A stretch of DNA of 11,954 nucleotides from Planctomycetota bacterium. GTDB lineage: Bacteria > Planctomycetota > Phycisphaerae > Phycisphaerales > SM1A02. Location: positions 1 through 11,954 of the forward strand of contig JACNLR010000089.1 in NCBI GenBank assembly GCA_014381385.1. The letters are read 5' to 3'. The number at the start of each line of letters is the position of its first letter. The stretch's first letter is position 1. The translations under genes and the position numbers were made by a program. Under the pieces are notes generated by a model. That model did no database searches. It was not told where the DNA came from and saw only the letters and a program-made list of their open reading frames with translations. Below are positions 1 to 6,599 of this stretch, one piece after another.

Positions 1-1
1 G

Positions 2-106
2 CGTTGTTTAATGGTTCTCAAAGAACTAGAAAAATTAGATAGAACAATATCGATGGTTGATAAACAATCACAAGGGAGATGGGAAAAGGGAATTTCCCTC
101 AATTAA
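2..106 (+). CDS. 3' end of an unidentified upstream gene (partial)
   Basis: An open frame enters from the left edge and runs 34 codons to a TAA at 104-106. The visible C-terminus is hydrophilic and charged, with leucines and charged residues spaced as in a helix (LKELEKLDRTISMV) and a basic/Trp tail (QGRWEKG). This would fit a short amphipathic or coiled-coil end, but no family is recognisable from so little. The next gene starts three bases after the stop in the same frame, so the two are probably co-transcribed and translationally coupled. It could be a chance open stretch, since only about 100 bases are visible; the tight junction and helix-like composition favour a real gene end. Confidence 0.45.
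   Translation, partial: RCLMVLKELEKLDRTISMVDKQSQGRWEKGISLN
87..99. promoter_or_regulatory. 13-nt odd palindrome AGGGAA-T-TTCCCT
   Basis: This is a perfect 6+1+6 inverted repeat lying in the last codons of the upstream partial gene, 10 nt before the TTG start of the next gene. A one-base centre is too tight for an RNA hairpin, so if it acts at all it is more likely a protein-binding dyad. Its left arm is also the only purine-rich, SD-like stretch near the start, but it is too far away to be a standard ribosome binding site. Function is unproven. Confidence 0.2.
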
Positions 107-109
107 TTA

Positions 110-664
110 TTGCGATTAATTCTCGAACATCATTGGCTCACGTTTATTATCGTTGGCTCGATTGGCGTTGCTTTTTTATGGGTTGGCTTACGAGATAGTC
201 TACTGACGCGTGTCAAGATTGGAATTGCAACGATTATCCTTGCTGTTTTGTTGTTTATAGTGGGGTTGTTTGTTGTCACTCCAACAGAACACTCGAAAAA
301 AATAGTTAGTGGTTTTGTGAACGCAGTTGTAGATGAGCAAATCGGCAAAGCATTATCGTTTTTAAGTAAAGATGTAGTTTTCATTGACGACTGGAGGGGC
401 GAATCACTTTCTGGTATCGATGGAGCTCGAAAAAGTTTGGATGCTTTGTATTCGAAGCATAAACTAACATTTAATACTTTCCTTAAAGTAGATTTTTATG
501 AGCGAGAGAACGACGTACTTGTTGAAATGTCGCTCTTTACGCGGGTCTCTGGCATTGGATCGGTACCATCAAAATGGCGCATTTTGGTGGTAGAGCAGGA
601 CGGGGGCAAATGGGCGATACAATCGATTGATGCGATTGAAATTGCAGGTCGGTCTTATCGTTGA
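110..664 (+). CDS. Two-TM membrane protein with NTF2/SnoaL-like domain
   Basis: This 184-residue protein has two hydrophobic segments (about residues 9-27 and 35-56) followed by a soluble domain (about 60-184). The soluble part has the feel of an NTF2/SnoaL-like cone fold: an opening helix (HSKKIVSGFVNAVVDEQIGKALSFLSKDVVFID), a GIDGARKSLDALY helix, then alternating strands ending in a 'W-x-I-x-S-I-D' strand. Such domains often act as ligand-binding pockets or small enzymes, but no catalytic residues can be assigned. The start is TTG at 110: there is an in-frame stop at 104-106 and no ATG in the first 100 codons that would keep the membrane segments. It follows the upstream partial gene by 3 bp. 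The NTF2-like call rests on pattern only, and the substrate is unknown. Confidence 0.7.
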   Translation: MRLILEHHWLTFIIVGSIGVAFLWVGLRDSLLTRVKIGIATIILAVLLFIVGLFVVTPTEHSKKIVSGFVNAVVDEQIGKALSFLSKDVVFIDDWRGESLSGIDGARKSLDALYSKHKLTFNTFLKVDFYERENDVLVEMSLFTRVSGIGSVPSKWRILVVEQDGGKWAIQSIDAIEIAGRSYR

Positions 665-672
665 AGCAGCAA

Positions 673-689
673 AGCCCGCGGTCTGGGCT
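673..689 (+). other. Short GC-rich hairpin AGCCC-7 nt-GGGCT
   Basis: A 5-bp stem (673-677 with 685-689) lies 8 bases after the stop of the membrane/NTF2-like gene. No T-run follows, so it is a poor intrinsic terminator. It may be a 3'-end stabilising hairpin separating this gene from the aminotransferase gene downstream. Confidence 0.25.
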
Positions 690-691
690 GT

Positions 692-697
692 TACAAT
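692..697 (+). promoter_or_regulatory. -10-like TACAAT, 6 nt before the aminotransferase ATG
   Basis: TACAAT differs from the consensus TATAAT at one position and ends 6 nt before the ATG at 704. Transcription from it would begin at or next to the A of the ATG, giving a leaderless mRNA. No TTGACA-like -35 is visible at 16-19 nt, and no Shine-Dalgarno precedes the ATG. The same geometry recurs at other genes in this window. Confidence 0.4.
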
Positions 698-703
698 ACG
701 CAG

Positions 704-1576
704 ATGTCTAAAATTTGGATAGATGGTGAGTTCGTTGATTCTTCAGAAGCTAAGATTAGCGTGTTTGACCACGGGCTACTTTATGGTGACGGTTGCTTTG
801 AAGGCATTCGTATTTATAACGGGCGCATTTTGAAATTACGATCTCATATCGTTCGCATGTTTGAATCAGCAGCGGCGATTCGTTTGCAGCCTGGATATTC
901 CATCGATGAGATAGAAGAGATTGTCCGTGAGGCAGTGTTAGTGAACGAGCAGCGGGATGGATACATCCGCCTTGTGTTTACGAGAGGCAAAGGTACCCTC
1001 GGGCTAAACCCTTTCCTGTGTCCAACTGCAACGGTCTTTGTAATCGTTGAAAAGATAAAACTCTATCCAGATGAAATGTACGAAGACGGCATGTCGATAA
1101 TCGTAGCCAAACGTCCGCGCGTTCCAGCTGAGTGCCTCGATCCACAGGTAAAAAGTTTGAATTACTTGAATAATATTCTTGCAAAAATAGAAGCCATCGA
1201 TGCCGGCGTGCTCGAAGCGCTGATGTTAAATAGAAATGGAGAAGTTGCAGAATGCACGGGCGACAACATTTTCATTATCAAAGATGGGAAAGTTTCAACA
1301 CCGCCAATCTCCGCAGGCATATTAAACGGAATAACTCGACGGCTCGTCATAGATGAAATAGCACCAGCACTAGGATACAAGATTGAAGAACGAACTATTA
1401 TACTAGAGGAAGTTATGGACGCGGATGAAGTGTTTCTAACAGGAACCGCCGCGGAAGTGATTGGCGTAAGCCACATTGATGAAAAAGTGGTTGGATGTGG
1501 AAAAGTTGGAAAAATTACACACGCCCTCGAAGACCAGTTTAGAAAAATGGTTGCAGAAAACGCTCCTGAAGATTAA
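704..1576 (+). CDS. ilvE: Branched-chain amino acid aminotransferase (class IV, PLP)
   Basis: This is a 290-residue fold-type IV aminotransferase of normal length. It moves the amino group between glutamate and the 2-oxo acids of Val, Leu and Ile, the last step of their synthesis, in the cytoplasm. Landmarks are the N-terminal strand 'IWIDGEFVDSSEAKISVFDHG' region with the DHGLLYGDGCFEGIR motif (22-36); the PLP lysine K150 in QVKSLNYLNNILAK; E183 in EVAECTGDNIF, which would bind the pyridine nitrogen; and the phosphate-cup motif TGTAAEV (246-252). The SLNYLNNI signature fits bacterial/archaeal IlvE; a D-amino-acid or aminodeoxychorismate lyase role is possible but less likely. There is no SD; a TACAAT box lies 6 nt upstream. 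The zinc-ribbon gene follows after 8 bp, probably in the same transcript. Confidence 0.9.
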   Translation: MSKIWIDGEFVDSSEAKISVFDHGLLYGDGCFEGIRIYNGRILKLRSHIVRMFESAAAIRLQPGYSIDEIEEIVREAVLVNEQRDGYIRLVFTRGKGTLGLNPFLCPTATVFVIVEKIKLYPDEMYEDGMSIIVAKRPRVPAECLDPQVKSLNYLNNILAKIEAIDAGVLEALMLNRNGEVAECTGDNIFIIKDGKVSTPPISAGILNGITRRLVIDEIAPALGYKIEERTIILEEVMDADEVFLTGTAAEVIGVSHIDEKVVGCGKVGKITHALEDQFRKMVAENAPED

Positions 1577-1584
1577 GTCTACAC

Positions 1585-2574
1585 ATGCGATGCCAATCAT
1601 GTGATTATGAACTTTGGCACTGCACGAAGAGAGTTTGCCCCGAGTGTGGTGACGCATTTTCTCTCACCGAGTATGCATTCGAATGTGGGAAAGTCCTTTT
1701 TCACTGCCCGCATTGCGACCACGGAATTGAGGGCAAAAACCCATCAGGTCGACCACCAGAAAATATTGAACAGTGTGCCTCTTGTGGGCTTGCAGTTGGG
1801 TTAGATTTATTCATTGTGCGCCCAGTGGCTGGTTTACAGGCAGACGAGTTAAGTCCGCAGTTACCAATCTATACAGCAAATGGTAGTTGGTTTTCTCGCT
1901 ATTTTGCAACGGTATGGCTTATTTTATCACAACCACAACAGGCAATAAGCCGTGTGCCGATTCATGAACCTCTTCAAAAGGCATGGAAATTTTTTGCCAT
2001 AACCATCCTAATCACGCTCGCTGTCGGAATGATTCCGTTTGCATTCATTATTTTAGTTGGAAATATTTTTGGTTCAAGTAGTTTGGGAGCGATAAAATTT
2101 GCGATTATTACTTTCGGAGAATTGCTCGTTGTTGGCGTGTTCTCGTTCTTTTATATAGTCATGTGGTCGTTGCTCACGCACGTATTGTTGCATATTACTG
2201 GTGGAAGTTCGTTTACATTACGAAGAACGATGCAGGCGGTCCTGTACGGCGGAGGCGCAGTCATAACCGGGGTGGTGCCTTGCTGCGGGGGTTTACTCAG
2301 TTTTGTTTGGTGGTTAGTTGCATCAACGAACATGGTCGCAAAAGGACAACGCGTGCATGGTGGAAGGGCGTCTTTTGCAACTTTGTTTGGGCCATTGCTT
2401 ATCTTCATATTTGTGTGTGGCAGTTACTTGATGCTTGTGTTTGCCATTACCGGGCTGGGTGTCGCAAGAGCAAAAGTAAACTCGCAACAAATGCAACAGC
2501 AAGTTCAGCAACAGGTTACACAAAGTGATTCTGCCGAAAAAGAAGTTATTGATTCACCGTTAGAGAAACAGTAG
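1585..2574 (+). CDS. Multi-CxxC zinc-ribbon protein with Yip1-like membrane domain
   Basis: The 329-residue protein has two parts. Residues 1-70 hold four CxxC knuckles (C3/C6, C18/C21, C41/C44, C64/C67) plus C13 and C34, as expected for two zinc ribbons on the cytoplasmic side. Residues about 132-293 hold four to five hydrophobic segments arranged like Yip1-family membrane proteins, with a cytosolic 'FTLRRTMQAVLYGGGAV' loop and a PCCGG motif at 232-236. The tail (297-329) is polar and rich in Gln (QQMQQQVQQQ). The N-terminal pattern 'RCQSCDYELW...CPECG...Y.F' resembles a family I associate with planctomycetes. Molecular function is unknown; bacterial Yip1-domain proteins are mostly uncharacterised. 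It sits 8 bp after the aminotransferase gene, and its last 29 bp overlap the convergent mqnC gene. Confidence 0.8.
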   Translation: MRCQSCDYELWHCTKRVCPECGDAFSLTEYAFECGKVLFHCPHCDHGIEGKNPSGRPPENIEQCASCGLAVGLDLFIVRPVAGLQADELSPQLPIYTANGSWFSRYFATVWLILSQPQQAISRVPIHEPLQKAWKFFAITILITLAVGMIPFAFIILVGNIFGSSSLGAIKFAIITFGELLVVGVFSFFYIVMWSLLTHVLLHITGGSSFTLRRTMQAVLYGGGAVITGVVPCCGGLLSFVWWLVASTNMVAKGQRVHGGRASFATLFGPLLIFIFVCGSYLMLVFAITGLGVARAKVNSQQMQQQVQQQVTQSDSAEKEVIDSPLEKQ

Positions 2575-3913
2575 TGCAATCTTGCGTGTGTGAAATGAGC
2601 CGGTCATTATCTTGCGCGGACCAATCGGTAATCATTTTATCTGGTGCGCTCGAGCTATCGTGAATTTCGAGTAAGTCGTAACTGTTGTCACGTTTTGCAG
2701 GCGTGAACCCCGCGCCTCGAATCATCCGGCATAACTTTGCTTCGTTTAAGCACCATGTCGTGCCTGCGGCACTGACTACATTTTCTTCAACCATCACAGA
2801 GCCCATGTCATTTGCTCCATAAAACAAAGCGGTTTGACCGATTGCGGGACCCATCGTTACCCAACTTGAGCCGATGGAATAAATGTTATCAAGGAACAAC
2901 CGACTTAACGCTTGCGTTCGCAGATAAGTGCTTGAACCAGCAAGTCGAACCCTCCTACCAAACTCAGCGTGTCCAGATTTGGTGCCTGTGCCATTGAGTT
3001 TTGCGACGACATCACCCGGAAATGGCTCTGTGCCCGAAGCATCCCATTCTTTGACGCGCCCCAGAGGCGAGTTGTCTGGTTGGAATGGCCATGAAATAAA
3101 TGCTTTGTAGCGACCACCGCCATGTAAACCGAAATCTTCAATGGAACGATCCTGCCATGAGCGCACAAGTTCCATGTGGTGGATGCGATCGGCGACACCT
3201 TCAATGTGTCCGAACATCATCGTTGCGCTCGTGTTCATGCCAAGTTCATGTGCGACGCGCATAACGGTGAGCCAAACTTCCGCGTTGCATTTACCGAGAC
3301 CTATTTTTTCACGAACAGCAGAGGCAAAAATTTCACCACCGCCCCCGGGAATGGATTGCAATCCCGCTTCTTGTAATTTTGTAAGAACCCAACGAACTTG
3401 TGCTTCGAGTGTACCTCCGGGGGTGTCAAAAAAGTTGACAAATTCAATTACCTCTGGCGGGCTAAATGCGTGGACGTGTACTTGTGGAAATGTATCTCGA
3501 AGTAAAGTAAGTAACTCGATGTACCATTCAAGCGGGAGTTCAGGATTCATACCACCCTGCATTAAGATTTGCGTGCCACCGATATCTACAACTTCTTGTA
3601 CTTTTTGAAGGAGCGCTTCGTATTCGAGCGTATAAGCATCTTCTTCGTGACCATCTCGTCGGAATGCGCAGAAGGTGCACTTTGCGGTACAGATGTTCGT
3701 GTAATTAATATTTCTATCGATGATGTACGTACGAATATGATCACCATGAAGGGCACGGCATCTTTTGTCTGCCCAACGACCGAGTTCAATGAGTGGCATC
3801 TCGTTGTAGAGTGCCATTGCTTGTTCTGGGGTTATGCGTAGGTTGCCGTCAACGACATCTTGCAAGACTGCTGTGTCAAAAATATTTGCAGTGGGTGTAG
3901 TCGAAATTGGCAT
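2546..3913 (-). CDS. mqnC: Cyclic dehypoxanthinyl futalosine synthase (radical SAM, menaquinone pathway)
   Basis: This 455-residue radical SAM enzyme cyclises dehypoxanthine futalosine to its cyclic form in the futalosine route to menaquinone. The [4Fe-4S] cysteines are C75, C79 and C82 in ICTAKCTFCAF. Other family motifs are GGTQILMQGGMNP (112-124), HAFSPPE (148-154), SIPGGGGEIF (187-196), ATMMFGH (230-236), FISWPFQPDNS (272-282) and the C-terminal SSWVTMGP...GQTALFYGANDMGSVMVEENVV (349-380). MqnE shares part of this, but ATMMFGH, SWPFQP and the C-terminal block favour MqnC. Length is greater than the usual 360-400: about 283-335 is an insert relative to my memory of the family, and the 410-455 tail is polar. 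The ATG at 3913 lies 14 bp after the FTCD_C-like gene, with a perfect TATAAT between them. No other mqn gene is in the window. Confidence 0.92.
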   Translation of the reverse strand: MPISTTPTANIFDTAVLQDVVDGNLRITPEQAMALYNEMPLIELGRWADKRCRALHGDHIRTYIIDRNINYTNICTAKCTFCAFRRDGHEEDAYTLEYEALLQKVQEVVDIGGTQILMQGGMNPELPLEWYIELLTLLRDTFPQVHVHAFSPPEVIEFVNFFDTPGGTLEAQVRWVLTKLQEAGLQSIPGGGGEIFASAVREKIGLGKCNAEVWLTVMRVAHELGMNTSATMMFGHIEGVADRIHHMELVRSWQDRSIEDFGLHGGGRYKAFISWPFQPDNSPLGRVKEWDASGTEPFPGDVVAKLNGTGTKSGHAEFGRRVRLAGSSTYLRTQALSRLFLDNIYSIGSSWVTMGPAIGQTALFYGANDMGSVMVEENVVSAAGTTWCLNEAKLCRMIRGAGFTPAKRDNSYDLLEIHDSSSAPDKMITDWSAQDNDRLISHTQDCTTVSLTVNQ

Positions 3914-3919
3914 TTCGAG

Positions 3920-3925
3920 ATTATA
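3920..3925 (-). promoter_or_regulatory. -10-like TATAAT, 6 nt before the mqnC ATG
   Basis: On the minus strand the 14-bp gap between the FTCD_C-like stop (TAG, 3930-3928) and the mqnC ATG contains a perfect TATAAT followed by CTCGAA and then ATG. A start about 7 nt downstream of this box would be the A of the ATG, giving a leaderless mqnC mRNA from an internal promoter. No good -35 is seen at 16-18 nt. A chance AT-rich hexamer cannot be excluded. Confidence 0.4.
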
Positions 3926-3927
3926 CC

Positions 3928-4533
3928 CTAGCAGCCATCCTCAATGGTTTTGCAGAGCGCTAGGCATTCTGAAAGCAAGGTGGTTGTTTTATTCTCAAGT
4001 GAACTCCGCTCTTGGGTATTCTCAAGTTGTTTCAAGTTGATTTCAACGTTCAATCGCGCCGACCTTGCTGCTGCCTCTGCGAGTATTGCAGCAATGACAA
4101 TATCACTTACAAGCAGGGCATTTGTTTTACCTATGAGCGTTTGAATTGTTACAAGAATGCGATGGCTGAGTTCCATTGTTTTCATCGGTACTGCAATGGC
4201 ATTTTGAAGTGCCGTGTCCCAAGATTCGGTTCGAATGGGATCATCTATTTCAAGTTTCCAGAGCGCATTCATTTTTTCGTATGCTTCGGCATCTTCGTTT
4301 GCAAGGACAATCGCTTCTTCTGATGCAGCGCGTAAAAAAGAAACGCAATCATCGTGCAATTGTTTGTGCTGCGTGTATTTCTTTTTTCCATCTGTATACG
4401 CAAGCACCATTTGTCCAAGAGAGGTAGATAGCGCAGCTAAAAGTCCTGCGACCGCTCCACCTCCTGGCGTTGGTTGTTTTGCAGAAAGATCGGCAAGGAA
4501 CTCGTTAACAGATTGCGTGCCAATCTGGTTCAC
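3928..4533 (-). CDS. fchA: FTCD_C/FchA-like cyclodeaminase or methenyl-THF cyclohydrolase
   Basis: This 201-residue protein is a stand-alone version of the C-terminal, all-helical domain of formiminotransferase-cyclodeaminase. Family marks are the N-terminal PTPGGGAVAGLLAAL (21-35), the acidic DAEAYEKMNALWKL helix (81-94) and the later KTNALLVSDIVIAAILAEAA / LNVEINL block (136-167). Such single-domain proteins interconvert 5,10-methenyl- and 10-formyl-tetrahydrofolate or deaminate formimino-THF, feeding one-carbon units to purine and formyl-Met synthesis; sequence alone does not choose between them. The start is GTG at 4533, which shares a GTGA overlap with the pheT stop, so translation is probably coupled to pheT. 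mqnC follows 14 bp later. The symbol is by family resemblance. Confidence 0.8.
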   Translation of the reverse strand: MNQIGTQSVNEFLADLSAKQPTPGGGAVAGLLAALSTSLGQMVLAYTDGKKKYTQHKQLHDDCVSFLRAASEEAIVLANEDAEAYEKMNALWKLEIDDPIRTESWDTALQNAIAVPMKTMELSHRILVTIQTLIGKTNALLVSDIVIAAILAEAAARSARLNVEINLKQLENTQERSSLENKTTTLLSECLALCKTIEDGC

Positions 4534-6548
4534 GATCGAATATCCGCAGAGAATGTAGTAGTAAGCATTTCAATTGACTGCATCGCCGGTCCGTTCACTT
4601 CATCGTGTGTAAGTGTTCGTTTAGGATCGCGGAACCGAAGTTTCAGCGTCAGTGATTTTTTACCATCACCAATGTTTTTCCCTCTAAACGTTGTGACAAA
4701 CGAAACGTCCTCAAGATGTTCAAGGTTCAACGCAATAATTGATTCGTAAATCTTTTTCCATGTTACTTCTTCATCAACTATGAGCGAAATGTCACGTTCA
4801 ATTGCGGGTTGTTTTGGTAGCGCATGGGATTGCACAACGGGCGGGAATGTTGCTAGATACTCGCTCAAGTACAGTTGTGCAACGTGAACCGTTGTTGGCC
4901 AATTCCAGCATTTTTGAATTGCAGATGTTAGTCGTCCAACACACCCAATGACGTTACCTCCGACAAGTATGTTGCCTCCGGGTTCGAGCCAACTTGGAGC
5001 ATCCTCTAACTCGATTGTGACTGCTTCTTGTGTTAACAAGGAGCAAACTCGATTGATTACACCTCGGATTTCACCAATGCCCGCTTGTTCGGAGGTATCA
5101 ACTAAGAGTGCAAGTTCAGTTCGCTCGGTATGTGCAGTGCCTTCAAGGGCGAAGACGGAACCGAGTTCTGCAAGTCTGAGATTTTTTACGCCGTTGTCTT
5201 CGTTGTGTTTTCGAACTGTGAGTAAACTTGGGATGAGTGAGGGCCGAAGGGCTGGCTCGGCTGCAGCACGATCATCGTCGATGGTGAGTGGTGTTTGTCC
5301 ACTGCATAAGAATTGTTCTGCTGCCTTTATCGAAATGAGGGAATGCGTGACGCATTCGACAAATCCCATACCCGCGAGCGAGTCTAGAATGGCATGCCTG
5401 CCGGCAGCCTCACCTCCAGAGTCAGGCACCCTTACTTCTATGGAATCTTCGATTGCAATATTTTCATATCCGTGTACACGACCAACTTCTTCGACAAGGT
5501 CGATTTCACGGTGGATATCTCCGCGGAAGTGGGGGACGGTTGCTCTGACAACACCACTGTCACAGGTTGCTTCAAATCCAACGGAATTCAAGTGTCCCGT
5601 AATTGTTTCATCTGAGATTTCACTGCCTAATCGTTCTCTGCAGTAGCCAGTTCGCATCGTGACAATAATAGGTTCTGGTAGGGGGTTGCCCTCTGTAAGA
5701 ACCCCTTTGCAGAGTGCACCTCCACCGACTTTAAGCAGTAATCCCGCGAGTCGGTCGGCACATGGCGCAACCTGTCTTGGGTTTACCCCTCGTTCAAATC
5801 GAAAGCTAGAGTCGCTAGCAAGATTGTGCCGTCTACTCATTTCACGAACGACAACGGGGTCAAATGTTGCTGATTCGATGAGAATGTTTTTTGTATCCGT
5901 AGTTACAGAAGTGTCGGCACCTCCCTTTACGCCTGCGAGGGCAACTGGTTTTTCTGCATCTGCAATGACGAGATCGTCGGCTGTTAATTTGATGGGTGTT
6001 GCGTCTTCGCCGAGGGGCAAAAAAGTTTCGCCATCTTTTGCTTTTCGAACAATTATTTTTCCACCAACAAGTTTGTCAAGGTCAAATACATGCGTCGGTT
6101 GGCCATGTTCAAAAAGTACGAAGTTTGTAGCATCTACAATTGCATTGCGTGGAGTGTCTCCGCGATTTTTGATTTTAGTTGCGAGCCATCTTGGTGATTC
6201 ATTGACGTTAATATCTTTGATAACCCGTGCGGTATACAGTGGGCAGAGTTCGGGCTCGTTGTTCGCGACAGATGTCTCTTCTTCAATCGGCGAACCGCTT
6301 TCCTCCACAGCGTTACTAGGAATGCACAACGTATTATCTGTTCTAGCGGCGATTTCTCTCGCCAAACCGATGTGGCAAGTGCAATCTCCACGATTTGAAG
6401 TCATTTCAAAATCTTGACGAACGTCACCATCTTCCAAGTCATCACGACCCTCAAGCGGAAATCCAGCCGCCGTAAGTAGCTCTGATTGCTCTTGCGTGGA
6501 GACATCGTTTTTCAAATAGTCATTTATCCAGTTTGTAGTTACCAACAT
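4530..6548 (-). CDS. pheT: Phenylalanyl-tRNA synthetase beta subunit, short form
   Basis: This is the beta chain of the alpha2-beta2 PheRS, which together with PheS charges tRNA-Phe and edits Tyr-tRNA-Phe. It has 672 residues, compared with about 795 in E. coli. Order of parts: N-terminal B1 segment (1-70, with EMTSNRGDC at 48-56), B3/B4 editing domain (about 103-268, with RFERGVNP at 250-257), B5 (about 294-362), the catalytic-like core (about 380-560), and the FDX-ACB anticodon-binding domain (about 578-672, with ERDISLIVD and RTLTHDEVN). The N-terminus goes straight from LLTAAGFPLEG (24-34) to the B1 motif, so the EMAP/OB-fold tRNA-binding domain is missing. pheS is not adjacent. The ATG at 6548 has TATTCT 6 nt upstream and no SD. 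It overlaps the FTCD_C-like gene by 4 bp. Confidence 0.95.
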   Translation of the reverse strand: MLVTTNWINDYLKNDVSTQEQSELLTAAGFPLEGRDDLEDGDVRQDFEMTSNRGDCTCHIGLAREIAARTDNTLCIPSNAVEESGSPIEEETSVANNEPELCPLYTARVIKDINVNESPRWLATKIKNRGDTPRNAIVDATNFVLFEHGQPTHVFDLDKLVGGKIIVRKAKDGETFLPLGEDATPIKLTADDLVIADAEKPVALAGVKGGADTSVTTDTKNILIESATFDPVVVREMSRRHNLASDSSFRFERGVNPRQVAPCADRLAGLLLKVGGGALCKGVLTEGNPLPEPIIVTMRTGYCRERLGSEISDETITGHLNSVGFEATCDSGVVRATVPHFRGDIHREIDLVEEVGRVHGYENIAIEDSIEVRVPDSGGEAAGRHAILDSLAGMGFVECVTHSLISIKAAEQFLCSGQTPLTIDDDRAAAEPALRPSLIPSLLTVRKHNEDNGVKNLRLAELGSVFALEGTAHTERTELALLVDTSEQAGIGEIRGVINRVCSLLTQEAVTIELEDAPSWLEPGGNILVGGNVIGCVGRLTSAIQKCWNWPTTVHVAQLYLSEYLATFPPVVQSHALPKQPAIERDISLIVDEEVTWKKIYESIIALNLEHLEDVSFVTTFRGKNIGDGKKSLTLKLRFRDPKRTLTHDEVNGPAMQSIEMLTTTFSADIRS

Positions 6549-6554
6549 TGCTGC

Positions 6555-6560
6555 AGAATA
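6555..6560 (-). promoter_or_regulatory. -10-like TATTCT, 6 nt before the pheT ATG
   Basis: On the minus strand the 51-bp gap between the ligase-like gene and pheT ends in TATTCT-GCAGCA-ATG. The hexamer fits the loose TAnnnT form of a -10 and sits where a leaderless start would place it. A TTGCCT lies about 20 nt further upstream, too far for a good -35. No terminator hairpin is visible in the gap, so read-through from the ligase-like gene is also possible. Confidence 0.35.
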
Positions 6561-6599
6561 GCTCTATATGCCGCTTGGGAAGGCAATTTTTGAGATTGA

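Noticed and set aside
673..692. Intrinsic terminator after the NTF2-like gene
   Set aside because: The stem is only 5 bp and no T-run follows, so it was recorded only as a hairpin.
3141..3608. 155-codon open frame on the plus strand within mqnC
   Set aside because: It is a shadow of mqnC; the translation is Ser/Cys/Pro-rich with no domain, while the minus strand carries intact radical SAM motifs.
4948..6417. Long antisense open frames (232 and 252 codons) opposite pheT
   Set aside because: They mirror the codon structure of a clear pheT gene, have low-complexity Ser/Pro/Arg-rich translations, and match no family.
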